64,000 nt of DNA from Neorhizobium sp. SOG26 (GTDB lineage Bacteria > Pseudomonadota > Alphaproteobacteria > Rhizobiales > Rhizobiaceae): NCBI RefSeq assembly GCF_003491345.1, contig NZ_CP025512.1, positions 3,056,001-3,120,000 on the forward strand, given 5' to 3'. The position numbers were made by a program, and so were the translations under genes. Shown piece by piece: positions 48,115-58,332 of this stretch. Positions within the stretch are counted from its first letter, which is position 1; the number at the start of each line of letters is the position of its first letter. The notes beneath the pieces are model-generated. The model made no database searches and was not told the origin of the DNA. It saw only the letters and a list, made by a program, of their open reading frames with translations.

Positions 48115-48735
48115 TCAGACCAGCATGCCCTTCGTGGAAGGAACGCGATTGGCCTGTCGCGGATCGATTTCGGTTGCAACGCGGAGGGTCCGCGCCACGG
48201 CCTTGAAGCAGGTCTCGGCGATATGATGGTTGTTGGCGCCGTAATGGTTCAGCACATGCAGGGTGATCCCGGCATTCTGCGCGAAGGCCTGGAAGAATTC
48301 CCGCACGAGCTCGGTGTCGAAAGTGCCGATCTTCGGGGCGCTGAAGGCGACGTTCCACACGAGGAACGGCCGGCCGGAGACGTCTATCGCAGCCTTGGTC
48401 ATGGTCTCGTCCATGGCAAGATCGAGCGACGCATAGCGGTTGATGCCGCGACGGTCGCCGAGCGCCTTGGAAATCGCCTGTCCCAGCGCGATGCCAGTGT
48501 CTTCCACCGTATGGTGGTCATCGATGTGAAGATCACCCTTCACGTCGATTTCCATGTCGATGAGCGAATGTCGCGAAAGCTGGTCGAGCATATGGTCGAA
48601 GAAGCCAACGCCGGTCGAGATCTTGGCTGCGCCCGTGCCGTCGAGATTGACGGAGACGTTGACCGAGGTCTCGTTGGTCTTGCGGGAAATGCTTCCCGTG
48701 CGTGTACCGGTGCTTGCGACTGTCGTTTCACCCAT
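48115..48735 (-). CDS. hisB: Imidazoleglycerol-phosphate dehydratase
   Basis: HisB dehydrates IGP to imidazole acetol phosphate using two Mn ions. It is monofunctional here, without the histidinol phosphatase domain of E. coli. I used ATG 48735 ([20 protein letters not shown], 206 aa) with GGAGAG upstream. Metal-binding histidines are seen in [39 protein letters not shown], and [18 protein letters not shown]. It is the first gene of hisB-DUF2628-hisH-hisA-hisF-hisE-coaA and is divergent from hslV. Confidence 0.96.
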   Translation of the reverse strand: MGETTVASTGTRTGSISRKTNETSVNVSVNLDGTGAAKISTGVGFFDHMLDQLSRHSLIDMEIDVKGDLHIDDHHTVEDTGIALGQAISKALGDRRGINRYASLDLAMDETMTKAAIDVSGRPFLVWNVAFSAPKIGTFDTELVREFFQAFAQNAGITLHVLNHYGANNHHIAETCFKAVARTLRVATEIDPRQANRVPSTKGMLV

Positions 48736-48942
48736 ATGGGGTCTCTCCATGCTCGGAGCGTCTCCCGCTCCTTTTAATCCGGGCTGCATATCAGGCAGTT
48801 CGGCAAATATCCAGTAAAAGCCGGCCAGAATGCTGCAGCGCGCAAGCGGTTTGCATTCGCCTTGCTCCATCTTACATAGGAGCCAACGGAGCGGTTTGCT
48901 CCCCTAAATGTAACGCCCGCGGTGCGGGCCAGAAGGTGCTGA

Positions 48943-49470
48943 ATGACAACAATCATAACTGTGCGGAAGGGCGGCAAGGTCATCATGGCCGGTGACGGGC
49001 AGGTCAGCCTTGGTCAGACGGTGATGAAGGGCAATGCGCGCAAGGTGCGCCGCATCGGCAAGGGCGAGGTGATCGCCGGATTTGCCGGCGCCACGGCCGA
49101 CGCCTTTACGCTGCTCGACCGGCTTGAAAAGAAGCTCGAACAATATCCCGGCCAGCTGATGCGCGCTGCCGTCGAGCTCGCCAAGGATTGGCGCACCGAC
49201 AAGTATCTGCGCAATCTCGAAGCCATGATGCTGGTCGCCGACAAGTCGATCACGCTTGCGGTCACTGGCAATGGCGATGTGCTGGAGCCGGAACATGGCA
49301 CGATCGCCATCGGATCCGGCGGCAATTTCGCTTATGCCGCGGCACGCGCCATGATGGATTCGGACAAGTCTGCCGAGGAGATCGCCCGAACGGCTCTCGA
49401 TATCGCCGCTGACATCTGCGTTTATACCAACCACAATCTCGTGGTGGAGCAGTTGGACGCGGATGCCTGA
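48943..49470 (+). CDS. hslV: ATP-dependent protease subunit HslV
   Basis: HslV (ClpQ) is the proteasome-like peptidase, active as a dodecamer with HslU. The catalytic threonine is T2, exposed after removal of Met ([20 protein letters not shown]). [15 protein letters not shown] and [17 protein letters not shown] follow, and the protein ends at 175 residues, a normal length. A second gene is inserted between hslV and hslU, with an 8-bp overlap. I looked for a sigma-32 promoter in the 207-bp divergent gap but found no convincing match. Confidence 0.96.
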   Translation: MTTIITVRKGGKVIMAGDGQVSLGQTVMKGNARKVRRIGKGEVIAGFAGATADAFTLLDRLEKKLEQYPGQLMRAAVELAKDWRTDKYLRNLEAMMLVADKSITLAVTGNGDVLEPEHGTIAIGSGGNFAYAAARAMMDSDKSAEEIARTALDIAADICVYTNHNLVVEQLDADA

Positions 49471-49978
49471 CCGGTCGCCTCGATACGCGCTGCGCGACGT
49501 GACCCGCGATGACTTTCCACTGCTGCGGCAGTGGCTCGCGGAACCGCATTTGGCGGAGTGGTGGGGCGGTGTCGAGGAGGAACTGGCAGGCATCGAAGAG
49601 GCGATGGAAAGCGTCGAGACGCGGCCGATGATTGCGGAGCTGGATGGCAGGCCGATCGCCTACCTCCAGTATTATGATCCTCATCTTGAAGAGGATCATC
49701 CGTACCAGGACCAGCCGAAGGGCACGCTCGGGATCGATATCTCGATCGGCCCGCCGGAACTGCTAGGGCTTGGGCACGGCAGTGCGATCATTCGCCAGCT
49801 GGCGCAGGAGCTTTTCGCAAGCGGCGTGCCAAGGCTCGTCATCGACCCGGATCCGGACAACATCCGTGCGATCCGGGCTTACGAGAAAGCCGGCTTCCGC
49901 TACGTCGATTCCAGAACAACCATATACGGTCCGGCCCATTTCATGGCGCTGGACGCAAACCAGGAAACGGATTTGTAA
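49463..49978 (+). CDS. GNAT-family acetyltransferase, AAC(6')-like
   Basis: This 171-residue GNAT protein has the start [29 protein letters not shown], seen in aminoglycoside 6'-N-acetyltransferases and in N-terminal and siderophore acyltransferases. [21 protein letters not shown] is the acetyl-CoA-binding loop, and [19 protein letters not shown] the C-terminal motif. The substrate is not readable. It overlaps hslV by 8 bp and shares one base with the hslU start, so all three are one operon. That position is repeated in Rhizobiales, which suggests a housekeeping rather than a resistance role. Confidence 0.86.
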   Translation: MPDRSPRYALRDVTRDDFPLLRQWLAEPHLAEWWGGVEEELAGIEEAMESVETRPMIAELDGRPIAYLQYYDPHLEEDHPYQDQPKGTLGIDISIGPPELLGLGHGSAIIRQLAQELFASGVPRLVIDPDPDNIRAIRAYEKAGFRYVDSRTTIYGPAHFMALDANQETDL

Positions 49979-51285
49979 TGACCAATTTTTCTCCCCGAGA
50001 AATTGTTTCCGAGCTGGACCGGCACATCATCGGCCAGCACGATGCCAAGCGTGCCGTGGCGATTGCGCTGCGCAACCGGTGGCGGCGCCAGCAGCTCGAC
50101 GAGAGCCTGCGCGACGAAGTCATGCCGAAGAACATCCTGATGATCGGCCCGACGGGTGTCGGCAAGACGGAGATTTCCCGTCGCCTGGCCAAGCTCGCCG
50201 GCGCGCCCTTCATCAAGGTCGAAGCCACGAAGTTCACCGAAGTCGGTTATGTCGGCCGTGACGTCGAGCAGATCATCCGTGACCTCGTGGAAGTCGGCAT
50301 CGGTCTTGTTCGCGAAAAGAAGCGCGCCGAGGTACAGGCCAAGGCGCATATGAGTGCCGAAGAGCGCGTGCTTGATGCGCTGGTGGGCGCTACGGCCTCT
50401 CCGGCAACACGCGACAGCTTCCGCAAGAAGCTCCGCAGTGGCGAACTGGACGACAAGGAAATCGAAATCGAGGTTTCCGACACCGGCTCGGGTATGCCCG
50501 GCTTCGAGATCCCAGGCATGCCGGGCGCCAATATCGGCGTGCTGAACCTGTCGGAAATGTTCGGCAAGGCGATGGGCGGCCGCACCAAGAAGGTCCGCAC
50601 CACGGTTTCAAAATCCTATGGCGAGCTGATTCGCGACGAATCCGACAAACTGATCGACAACGAAGTCATCCAGCGCGAGGCCGTGCGGGCAGTGGAAAAC
50701 GACGGCATCGTCTTCCTCGACGAGATCGACAAGATCGCAGCCCGCGACGGCGGCCTGGGTGCCGGTGTTTCACGTGAAGGCGTCCAGCGTGACCTGCTGC
50801 CGCTAGTGGAAGGCACCACGGTTTCGACCAAATATGGTCCGGTGAAGACCGACCACGTGCTGTTCATAGCCTCAGGCGCCTTCCATGTCGCCAAGCCGTC
50901 CGATCTCCTGCCCGAGCTTCAGGGCCGCCTGCCGATCCGCGTGGAACTGAAGCCGCTCACCAAGGAAGACTTCCGCCGGATCCTGACGGAAACCGAGGCA
51001 AGCCTCATCCGCCAGTACAAGGCACTGATGGAAACGGAAGAACTGACGCTCGACTTCACCGACGACGCGATCGATGCGCTCGCCGATGTCGCCGTGCATC
51101 TCAACTCCTCCGTCGAGAACATCGGGGCCCGCCGGCTGCAGACGGTGATGGAACGCGTGCTGGACGAGATCTCGTTCAACGCGCCAGACCGCGGCGGCTC
51201 GTCGGTCACAATCGATGCGGAATATGTGCGCAAGCACGTCGGGGATCTCGCATCCGATACCGACCTGTCGCGTTATATTCTCTGA
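49978..51285 (+). CDS. hslU: ATP-dependent protease ATPase subunit HslU
   Basis: HslU (ClpY) unfolds substrates for HslV. In 435 residues: the N-terminal [31 protein letters not shown], Walker [18 protein letters not shown] near residue 60, the I-domain (about 110-240), Walker [13 protein letters not shown] near 245, and sensor motifs near GRLPIRVEL. The C-terminal segment ends [10 protein letters not shown], the tail that inserts into HslV. A parS-like sequence is embedded at 50766-50781, in the conserved [16 protein letters not shown] region. A hairpin follows the stop. Confidence 0.97.
   Translation: MTNFSPREIVSELDRHIIGQHDAKRAVAIALRNRWRRQQLDESLRDEVMPKNILMIGPTGVGKTEISRRLAKLAGAPFIKVEATKFTEVGYVGRDVEQIIRDLVEVGIGLVREKKRAEVQAKAHMSAEERVLDALVGATASPATRDSFRKKLRSGELDDKEIEIEVSDTGSGMPGFEIPGMPGANIGVLNLSEMFGKAMGGRTKKVRTTVSKSYGELIRDESDKLIDNEVIQREAVRAVENDGIVFLDEIDKIAARDGGLGAGVSREGVQRDLLPLVEGTTVSTKYGPVKTDHVLFIASGAFHVAKPSDLLPELQGRLPIRVELKPLTKEDFRRILTETEASLIRQYKALMETEELTLDFTDDAIDALADVAVHLNSSVENIGARRLQTVMERVLDEISFNAPDRGGSSVTIDAEYVRKHVGDLASDTDLSRYIL
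50766..50781. other. parS-like site 6 inside hslU (13/16)
   Basis: TGTTTCACGTGAAGGC matches the parS consensus in the first 13 bases. It encodes part of the conserved VSREG segment, so some of the match is forced by protein sequence. It does not contain the 14-mer shared by the other five sites. It is the weakest and most distant of the set (about 48 kb from the origin). Confidence 0.45.
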
Positions 51286-51293
51286 TGACGGTC

Positions 51294-51322
51294 GTGGCAG
51301 CCGCGCAACGTGGGGCTGCCAC
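51294..51322. terminator. Hairpin after hslU, possible terminator
   Basis: GTGGCAGCC and GGCTGCCAC form a perfect 9-bp stem with an 11-nt loop, 9 bp after the hslU stop. The next T-run (GGGTTTTTG) is about 20 bp further, so it is not a textbook intrinsic terminator. Confidence 0.5.
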
Positions 51323-51492
51323 GCCTTCGCCTCTGACGGGTTTTTGATCCCTCCCGTCTCGACAGGCCGCGCAGCGCTGGCGTAAGGGAGGCACATTGCA
51401 AAGTTGATCGGCACCTTGCGGAACAGGAGCGGCCGGAACAGCTTTGATCAGCATGCCACGAACGGCGTGACGCACGCCCCAGGACCTGCATC

Positions 51493-52428
51493 TTGAAGCG
51501 CATTCTCTTTTCCCTCATGATTGCTGTTGCCGCGATCGGCGCTGCGCCCGATTTCGCCGCCGCCATGACGCTCGTGCCGGAGGGAAACAGGAATGCCGAG
51601 CAGCCGAAGATCCCCGGTGCCTCGGTTCGCCGTACCAAGGCTGGCCGCACCACCTTTGATGACAAGTACGACAAGATCCGCGACCTGCTGGCGAGCGACA
51701 AGAAGCTGATCGGCAAGATCAAGTCGACTGCAGCCGCTTACGGCATAGACCCGATCCATATCGTCGGCGCGATCGTCGGGGAGCATACCTACAATGTCGA
51801 CGCCTATGACCGCCTGCAGACCTATTACGTGAAGGCGGCGGCCTATGCCGGCAACAAGTTCCGCTTCGGCTATGGTGACGAGACCATCACCCAGTTCGTC
51901 AGCCGCGAAGAGTTTTCCCGCTGCGCCAAGTTCAGCGATTCCTACGATCTGTGGAACTGCCGCGAAGACATCTGGGAAAAGACCTTCCGCGGCCGCAAGG
52001 TCGGCGGCAAGGGTTACCCGGACAACCGTTTTAGTGCGGTTTTCTTCCAGCCCTTCTTTGCCGGGCAGACATTCGGGCTTGGCCAAGTCAATCCGCTGAC
52101 GGCGCTGATGCTTTCTGACATGGTGTCACGAGTTTCCGGTTTCCCGAAGCTCGATGAGACGAGGGCGGCCGAGGTTTATGACGCGATCATGGATCCTGAC
52201 AAGTCGCTCGCCTTCATGGCGGCAAACATCCGCCGTTCGATCGACGACTACAAGACGATCGCCGGCGTCGATATTTCCCGCAACCCCGGCATCACCGCAA
52301 CACTGTACAACACGGGTGGATCGGTGCAGCGCGCGGCTGCGCTGAAAGCGCGCGGCGGACTCCCCCAGGAAAATTATTACGGCTGGCTGGTCAACGACAA
52401 GCTCGCGGAATTGCGATCCCTGCTCTAG
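51493..52428 (+). CDS. DUF1402 exported protein, possibly lysozyme-like
   Basis: This is a secreted protein of 311 residues with a cleavable signal peptide (MKRILFSLMIAVAAIGAAPDFAAA, cleavage near residue 24). The mature part shows YGIDPIHIVGAIVGEHTYNVD and TFGLGQVNPLTALMLSD, which together resemble the Glu and GLGQ motifs of lytic transglycosylases. NPGITATLYNTGGSVQRAAALK near the end recalls the same fold. No function is established for DUF1402; muramidase activity is my inference. It uses a TTG start at 51493 and is monocistronic, 207 bp after hslU. Confidence 0.82.
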   Translation: MKRILFSLMIAVAAIGAAPDFAAAMTLVPEGNRNAEQPKIPGASVRRTKAGRTTFDDKYDKIRDLLASDKKLIGKIKSTAAAYGIDPIHIVGAIVGEHTYNVDAYDRLQTYYVKAAAYAGNKFRFGYGDETITQFVSREEFSRCAKFSDSYDLWNCREDIWEKTFRGRKVGGKGYPDNRFSAVFFQPFFAGQTFGLGQVNPLTALMLSDMVSRVSGFPKLDETRAAEVYDAIMDPDKSLAFMAANIRRSIDDYKTIAGVDISRNPGITATLYNTGGSVQRAAALKARGGLPQENYYGWLVNDKLAELRSLL

Positions 52429-52486
52429 TTGAAACCCAAGGTGTCGAGACTGATATCTCCTTGAGCAACCTCAAGGAGAGCAGTTC

Positions 52487-53905
52487 ATGGACATGCGCCC
52501 GGAACCCTTCGTACCGCCCGCGCCTGTGCCGCGGCAGCGCCAGCTGACGCCGCCCGAAATCATCTGGACCGCGCTTCGCAACCCGCTCGAGCTGTGGAGG
52601 AAGGACGCTTATCGCCTGCCCTGGATGGACTCGAAGTTCTTTCGCGAACGGACGATCGTCGCCAACCATCCGGACCTCATCCGCCATCTGCTTGTGGAGA
52701 ATGCCGCCAACTACCGGATGTCGGAGGTCCGCCAGCTGGTGCTGAGGCCGATCCTGAAGGACGGCCTGCTCACCGCCGAAGGACCCGTCTGGAAACGCTC
52801 GCGCAAGGCAATGGCGCCGGTCTTCACGCCGAAACATTCCCGCGGTTTTGCGGGGCAAATGCTGGCCATGTCTGAGCAATTCATCGAACGTTATGCTTTG
52901 ATCGGCAGCGAAGGCCGGGTGAGCGACATTTCCGCCGACATGACCGACCTGACCTATGCGATCCTGGCAGAAACGCTGTTTTCGGGAGAACTGGCGGGCG
53001 ACAAGGACACCATTTCCAATGATGTCGATGCACTTCTTCACCGCATGGGGCGCGTCGACCCGATGGACATGATGCGTGCGCCACCGTGGGTGCCGCGGCT
53101 GACGCGTTTTGGCGGGCGGCGCATGCTGGAGAAGTTCCGCCAGATGGTGTCAGATACCATGGCGGCGCGGCAGGAGCGGATGCGCGAGGCGCCGGATGAC
53201 GTGCCGCAGGATTTTCTCACCCTGTTGTTGCAGTTGGCCGGTCCAGACGGGCTGACCATGGAGGAGATCGAGGACAATATTCTCACCTTCATCGGCGCCG
53301 GCCACGAGACCACGGCGCGGGCGCTGGCCTGGACCCTTTATTGCGTCGGCCATTCGCCGCATGTGCGCGAGCGGATGGAAGAGGAGATTGACCGCGTGCT
53401 GGCGGAGGGCGCCGAACCGGTCGAATGGGTAGAGCGGATGCCTTGGGTACGGGCCGCTTTCGAGGAAGCGCTGCGTCTTTATCCGCCCGCACCATCCCTC
53501 AATCGCGAAGCGATCGGCGCTGACTCCTGGACGAGCCCGGAAGGCGAAACGATCCATATCGATCCCGGCGTCACCGTGCTCGTCATGCCGTGGACGCTGC
53601 ACCGCCACGAGCTTTATTGGGACAAACCCGACGCCTTCATGCCGGAACGCTTCTTGCCGGAGAACCGTGGCTCCATCAACCGCTTCCAGTACATCCCCTT
53701 CGGTGTCGGCCCACGCACCTGCATCGGGGCAACCTTCGCGCTTCAGGAAGGGGTGATCGCGCTTGCCGTGCTGATGCAGAGCTACCGGTTTGATCCGGTG
53801 CCGGAGAGCCGGGTTTGGCCGGTGCAGAAGCTGACAACGCAGCCGCGCGACGGCATGCCCATGAAGGTCAGTCCGCGACACGGGACGTCTCGTGCGGTGA
53901 ATTGA
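52487..53905 (+). CDS. Cytochrome P450
   Basis: This is a haem-thiolate monooxygenase of 472 residues, soluble, with no N-terminal anchor. The I-helix oxygen-activation motif is ILTFIGAGHETTARALAWTL near residue 275. The K-helix ExxR is EEALRLYPPAPSLNRE, and the haem loop FGVGPRTCIGATFALQ has the axial ligand C412. The sequence is of the general fatty-acid-like P450 type, but the substrate cannot be predicted. No ferredoxin or reductase gene is adjacent. The next gene, hyuA-like, is 28 bp away on the same strand, so they may be co-transcribed. Confidence 0.92.
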   Translation: MDMRPEPFVPPAPVPRQRQLTPPEIIWTALRNPLELWRKDAYRLPWMDSKFFRERTIVANHPDLIRHLLVENAANYRMSEVRQLVLRPILKDGLLTAEGPVWKRSRKAMAPVFTPKHSRGFAGQMLAMSEQFIERYALIGSEGRVSDISADMTDLTYAILAETLFSGELAGDKDTISNDVDALLHRMGRVDPMDMMRAPPWVPRLTRFGGRRMLEKFRQMVSDTMAARQERMREAPDDVPQDFLTLLLQLAGPDGLTMEEIEDNILTFIGAGHETTARALAWTLYCVGHSPHVRERMEEEIDRVLAEGAEPVEWVERMPWVRAAFEEALRLYPPAPSLNREAIGADSWTSPEGETIHIDPGVTVLVMPWTLHRHELYWDKPDAFMPERFLPENRGSINRFQYIPFGVGPRTCIGATFALQEGVIALAVLMQSYRFDPVPESRVWPVQKLTTQPRDGMPMKVSPRHGTSRAVN

Positions 53906-53933
53906 TCTTTGCCCGGCATCGGCTAATGATCCC

Positions 53934-55961
53934 GTGACCAATCCTCGGGATCTTCGCGTGGCATCTCCTTATCTTCTCGGCATCGATACCGGCGGCACCT
54001 ACACCGATGCGGTGCTGTTCCGTGAGGAAGAAGGCGTTGTCGCCAAGGCGAAGTCGCTGACGACGCGGCATGACCTTTCGGTCGGCATCGCCGGTGCGGT
54101 GGATGCGGTGTTGGCGCAGGCCGGGCTTTCTCCCTCGCGGATTGGCCTCGTGTCGATCTCGACGACGCTTGCAACCAATGCGCTGGTGGAAGGGCAGGGT
54201 AGCCGTACCGCGCTGGTGATGATCGGTTTTGCTCCGGACGATCTGGCGCGCGGCGGCCTGGCGGAAGCGCTGGGCAGCGACCCGGTGATCTTCCTGCGCG
54301 GTGGGCATGACGCCCACGGCAACGGAACGCCGCTCGATCTCGAACCGCTCGAGCAGGTTGCTGCGGGACTTTCCACCGATGTCACCGCCTTTGCCGTTGC
54401 CGGCTATTTTGCTGTTCGCAATCCCGCGCACGAAATCCGGGTGCGCGATCGACTGCGCCAACTGACGCATTTGCCGGTTACCTGCAGTCATCAGCTGTCG
54501 TCGAAGCTCGGTGGACCAAGGCGAGCGCTGACGACGCTTTTGAACGCGCGGCTCGTTTCCGTGATCGAGCGGCTGGTCAGCGCTTGCGAAGGTTTTCTCC
54601 AGGCACGGCAGATCCACGCGCCGCTGATGGTGGTGCGCGGTGACGGCGCCCTCATTTCGGCAACGGAGGCGCGGCTGCGGCCGATCGAAACCATTCTATC
54701 GGGGCCGGCCGCAAGCCTTGTCGGGGCGCGTTACCTGACGAAGCTCGACCAGGCGGTGGTGTCGGACATTGGCGGCACCACGACCGATGTCGCCGTGCTG
54801 CATGAGGGGCGGCCGAAGCTTGCGGAGGAGGGGGCGGTTGTCGGTGGGCACCAGACCATGGTGGAGGCGGTCGCGCTACGCACCTATGGGCTCGGCGGTG
54901 ATTCGGAAGTTCATGTCGATGAGCGCGGGCTTGAGGCGCGGATTTCGCTTGGGCCCCGCCGCATCCTGCCGCTCAGCCTGCTGGCGGTTTCCCGCAAGCA
55001 AGAGGTTCTTGACTCTCTGGAGAAACAGCTGCGCGCGACGCATGCGGGGCGGCATGACGGACGCTTTGCCGTCCGCACCGGCGTGCCGGAAGCGCTGGCG
55101 CAGGGGCTGGCCTCTGCCGACCGTTCCCTCTACGACCGCATCACCGAACGGCCACTGGCGCTGAACGATCTGCTGACGATGACGTCGCAGAAGGCGGTTC
55201 TAGATCGGCTCGTGGCGCGTGGCCTGGTTCATATCGGCGGCGTTACGCCGTCGGATGCGCTGCATGTGCTGGGGTGGCAGAACCAGTGGAATGCCGACGC
55301 GGCACGTCTTGGCCTCACACTCCTCGCGCGTCGCAAGGATGGGGCAGGACGTGAGGTCGCCGCCTCTGCAGAGATGCTGGCGACAAGGATCGTCGACGGG
55401 ACGACGCGCCAGTCGGCAGAGGCGGTGCTTGCGACCTGTCTGGCCGAAGATGGGGCGGGCGCCATCGACCCGGCCACCTCGCTTGCGGTCGATCGCGCCC
55501 TAAAACGGACGCCCGGCATCGCCTGTTTCTCCGTCTCGCTCGACCGCCCGCTGGTCGGTCTTGGTGCGTCGGCTGCCGTTTATTATCCGGCCGTGGCGAC
55601 CATGCTCGGCGCGCAGCCGGTCATTCCCGCCGATGCGGATGTGGCAAACGCCATTGGTGCCGTCGTGGGCCAGGTGCGGGCGTCCGCCACGGTTGTCGTC
55701 ACCTCACCCGAGGAGGGACGCTTCATCCTTTCTGGTGCTGGCGAGCGGCTTCTGCTGGCGGGCGAGGCGGAAGCGCTAGCAAAAGCACGGGAGCTGGCAT
55801 CCGATGCCGCGCTTGCCCAGGCCCTGTCCGATGGCGCGGCCGGAGCGGTTCTGGCGGTCACGGAAGAGGTCGATGCCGCAGAGGTCGAAGGCGCGCGAAA
55901 GCTTATGGAAGCCCGAATCGCCGCCACTGCCACCGGCCGGCCGCGGGTCGCCGTCGGCTGA
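53934..55961 (+). CDS. Hydantoinase/oxoprolinase family protein (HyuA-like)
   Basis: Members of this ATP-dependent family open 5-membered rings (hydantoins, 5-oxoproline) or carboxylate acetone, normally with a HyuB-type partner subunit. The 675-residue protein has the ASKHA phosphate loops [18 protein letters not shown] (near residue 15) and [17 protein letters not shown] (near 278), plus [20 protein letters not shown] and [13 protein letters not shown]. It starts at GTG 53934. No hyuB homologue is adjacent, so it is either an orphan subunit, a stand-alone variant, or paired with a distant gene. It may share a transcript with the P450. Confidence 0.88.
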   Translation: MTNPRDLRVASPYLLGIDTGGTYTDAVLFREEEGVVAKAKSLTTRHDLSVGIAGAVDAVLAQAGLSPSRIGLVSISTTLATNALVEGQGSRTALVMIGFAPDDLARGGLAEALGSDPVIFLRGGHDAHGNGTPLDLEPLEQVAAGLSTDVTAFAVAGYFAVRNPAHEIRVRDRLRQLTHLPVTCSHQLSSKLGGPRRALTTLLNARLVSVIERLVSACEGFLQARQIHAPLMVVRGDGALISATEARLRPIETILSGPAASLVGARYLTKLDQAVVSDIGGTTTDVAVLHEGRPKLAEEGAVVGGHQTMVEAVALRTYGLGGDSEVHVDERGLEARISLGPRRILPLSLLAVSRKQEVLDSLEKQLRATHAGRHDGRFAVRTGVPEALAQGLASADRSLYDRITERPLALNDLLTMTSQKAVLDRLVARGLVHIGGVTPSDALHVLGWQNQWNADAARLGLTLLARRKDGAGREVAASAEMLATRIVDGTTRQSAEAVLATCLAEDGAGAIDPATSLAVDRALKRTPGIACFSVSLDRPLVGLGASAAVYYPAVATMLGAQPVIPADADVANAIGAVVGQVRASATVVVTSPEEGRFILSGAGERLLLAGEAEALAKARELASDAALAQALSDGAAGAVLAVTEEVDAAEVEGARKLMEARIAATATGRPRVAVG

Positions 55962-56053
55962 ATGTGGTCCTGCTTGCCCTTCGTTGCATTGACAGCTTGC
56001 CTTGCCCGCGCAATGTGACAAGCAGTTTTCGCAATAGGTTCAAGGGGAGGCAC

Positions 56054-58225
56054 ATGGCCCGCATCGAAAAGAACGGTCTCGCAATCGACGAGACGCTCTA
56101 CAATTTCCTGGTCGAGCAGGCACTTCCCGGCACCGGCGTGGATGCGAACCACTTCTTCTCCGAGTTTTCCAAGATCATCCATGATCTCGCCCCGAAGAAC
56201 CGGGCGCTGCTGGCAAAGCGTGACGAGTTCCAGGCGAAGCTCGATGACTGGTACCGGCAGAACGGCGCTCCCACGGATCTTTCAGTCTACGAAGCCTTCC
56301 TGCGCGAGATCGGCTATCTCCTGCCGGAAGGACCGGACTTCACCGTCTCTACCCAGAATGTCGACCCCGAGATCGCAGAAATTGCTGGCCCGCAGCTTGT
56401 CGTGCCCGTGATGAACGCCCGTTATGCGCTCAATGCCGCCAACGCCCGCTGGGGCTCGCTGTATGACGCGCTCTACGGCACCGATGCGATTCCCGAAACG
56501 GATGGTGCCGACAAGGGCAAGGGCTACAACCCGGTGCGCGGTGCCAAGGTGATCGCCTGGGCGCGTGACTTCCTTGACCAGTCCGTGCCGCTCTCTGGCG
56601 CGAGCTGGACCGGTGTCACCTCCTTCGTCATTGCCGATGGCGGGCTGAAGGCCGCCGCGCAGGATGGCCAGACGGTCGAGCTTGCTGATCCGACCCAGTT
56701 TGCCGGCTACCAGGGTTCGCCCACGGAGCCGACGCATATCCTGCTTAAGAAGAACGGGTTGCATATAGAGATCCTGATCGATGCGACGACGGCAATCGGC
56801 AAGGATGATCCGGCCAAGATTTCCGACGTCTGGGTCGAATCCGCCATCACCACGATCATGGACTGCGAAGATTCGATCGCAGCCGTCGATGCCGAGGACA
56901 AGGCTGCCGTCTACGCCAACTGGCTCGGGCTGATGAAGGGAGATCTTTCGGAAGAAGTGTCGAAGGGCGGCAAGACCTTCACCCGCCGCCTGAACCCCGA
57001 CACCGACTACACGGCGCCGGATGGATCGAATTTCGTGCTGAAGCGCCGTTCCCTGATGCTGATCCGTAATGTCGGCCACCTGATGACCAATCCGGCAATC
57101 CTCGACCGGGATGGCAACGAGGTTCCGGAAGGCATCATGGATGCCATGATCACGGCATTGATTGCCATCAACGACATTGGCCCTAGCGGTCGCCGCCAGA
57201 ACTCCCGCACCGGCTCCATGTATGTGGTGAAGCCGAAGATGCACGGGCCGGAAGAAGTGGCCTTTGCCTCGGAAATCTTCTCGCGCGTCGAGCAGGCGCT
57301 GGGGCTTCCGGTGAACACGATCAAGATGGGCATCATGGACGAGGAGCGCCGCACCACGGTCAACCTCAAGGAATGCATTCGCCAGGCGCGCGAGCGGGTG
57401 GTGTTCATCAATACCGGCTTCCTGGATCGCACCGGTGACGAGATCCATACCTCGATGGTAGCTGGCCCGATGATCCGCAAGGGCGACATGAAGCAGGCTG
57501 CCTGGATCGCAGCTTATGAAAACTGGAACGTCGATATCGGTTTGCAGTGCGGCCTGTCGGGCCACGCGCAGATCGGCAAGGGCATGTGGGCGATGCCCGA
57601 CATGATGGCGGCGATGCTGGAGCAGAAGATCGCCCATCCGAAGGCGGGGGCAAATACCGCCTGGGTCCCGTCGCCGACTGCGGCAACCTTGCACGCGACG
57701 CACTACCACAAGGTGGATGTTGCCTCCGTTCAGGCGGGGCTGAAGAGCCGCGAGCGCGCGAAGCTTTCAGACATCTTGTCGGTTCCGGTTGCTTCGCGGC
57801 CGAACTGGACCGCGGACGAGATCCAGCGCGAACTCGACAACAATGCGCAAGGGATCCTTGGTTACGTCGTCCGCTGGATCGACCAGGGCGTCGGTTGCTC
57901 CAAGGTGCCGGATATCAACAATGTCGGGCTCATGGAAGACCGCGCAACGCTGCGCATCTCGGCCCAGCACATGGCAAACTGGCTTCACCACAAGCTGGTC
58001 AGCGAAGAACAGGTCGTGTCGACGATGAAGCGCATGGCCGCGGTCGTTGATGGCCAGAATTCTGGCGATCCGCTCTACCGGCCGATGGCGACCGACTTCG
58101 ACAACTCCGTTGCCTTCCAGGCGGCGCTCGACCTGGTGCTGAAGGGCCGCGAACAGCCGAACGGTTATACCGAGCCAGTGCTGCACCGTCGTCGCCAGGA
58201 GCTGAAGGCGAAGCTGGCGGGGTGA
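56054..58225 (+). CDS. glcB: Malate synthase G
   Basis: GlcB condenses glyoxylate with acetyl-CoA to malate, completing the glyoxylate shunt and glycolate use. The ATG at 56054 ([20 protein letters not shown], 723 aa) follows GGGGAGG; a longer frame has no support. Core motifs: [20 protein letters not shown], metal- and substrate-binding [49 protein letters not shown], and [15 protein letters not shown] [20 protein letters not shown]. The length is typical of isoform G. With pckA in the same window it covers two key gluconeogenic steps. The gene is monocistronic. Confidence 0.96.
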   Translation: MARIEKNGLAIDETLYNFLVEQALPGTGVDANHFFSEFSKIIHDLAPKNRALLAKRDEFQAKLDDWYRQNGAPTDLSVYEAFLREIGYLLPEGPDFTVSTQNVDPEIAEIAGPQLVVPVMNARYALNAANARWGSLYDALYGTDAIPETDGADKGKGYNPVRGAKVIAWARDFLDQSVPLSGASWTGVTSFVIADGGLKAAAQDGQTVELADPTQFAGYQGSPTEPTHILLKKNGLHIEILIDATTAIGKDDPAKISDVWVESAITTIMDCEDSIAAVDAEDKAAVYANWLGLMKGDLSEEVSKGGKTFTRRLNPDTDYTAPDGSNFVLKRRSLMLIRNVGHLMTNPAILDRDGNEVPEGIMDAMITALIAINDIGPSGRRQNSRTGSMYVVKPKMHGPEEVAFASEIFSRVEQALGLPVNTIKMGIMDEERRTTVNLKECIRQARERVVFINTGFLDRTGDEIHTSMVAGPMIRKGDMKQAAWIAAYENWNVDIGLQCGLSGHAQIGKGMWAMPDMMAAMLEQKIAHPKAGANTAWVPSPTAATLHATHYHKVDVASVQAGLKSRERAKLSDILSVPVASRPNWTADEIQRELDNNAQGILGYVVRWIDQGVGCSKVPDINNVGLMEDRATLRISAQHMANWLHHKLVSEEQVVSTMKRMAAVVDGQNSGDPLYRPMATDFDNSVAFQAALDLVLKGREQPNGYTEPVLHRRRQELKAKLAG

Positions 58226-58240
58226 TCCCCCATACCGGAA

Positions 58241-58260
58241 TGCCCCCTCGCGAGGGGGCA
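58241..58260. repeat. Perfect 20-bp palindrome after glcB
   Basis: TGCCCCCTCG followed by its exact reverse complement, CGAGGGGGCA, lies 15 bp after the glcB stop. It has no T-run and stands beside the true terminator. Similar GC-rich palindromes can be remnants of dispersed intergenic repeats in rhizobia. Whether it is repeated cannot be judged here. Confidence 0.7.
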
Positions 58261-58274
58261 ATCACAAGCGACAA

Positions 58275-58308
58275 AAAGGCCGCCGGAGAAACTCTCACGG
58301 CGGCCTTT
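58275..58308. terminator. Bidirectional terminator between glcB and the L,D-transpeptidase gene
   Basis: AAAGGCCGCCG and CGGCGGCCTTT form a perfect 11-bp stem with a 12-nt loop, between convergent genes. The stem is flanked by A5 on one side and TTTCT on the other. Confidence 0.85.
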
Positions 58309-58332
58309 CTAATTCCTGCGCGGATGCTGCGT

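Noticed and set aside
48736..48942. Sigma-32 heat-shock promoter before hslV
   Set aside because: CTTG and CCCCTAAAT elements occur but about 40 bp apart, which does not fit the spacing required.
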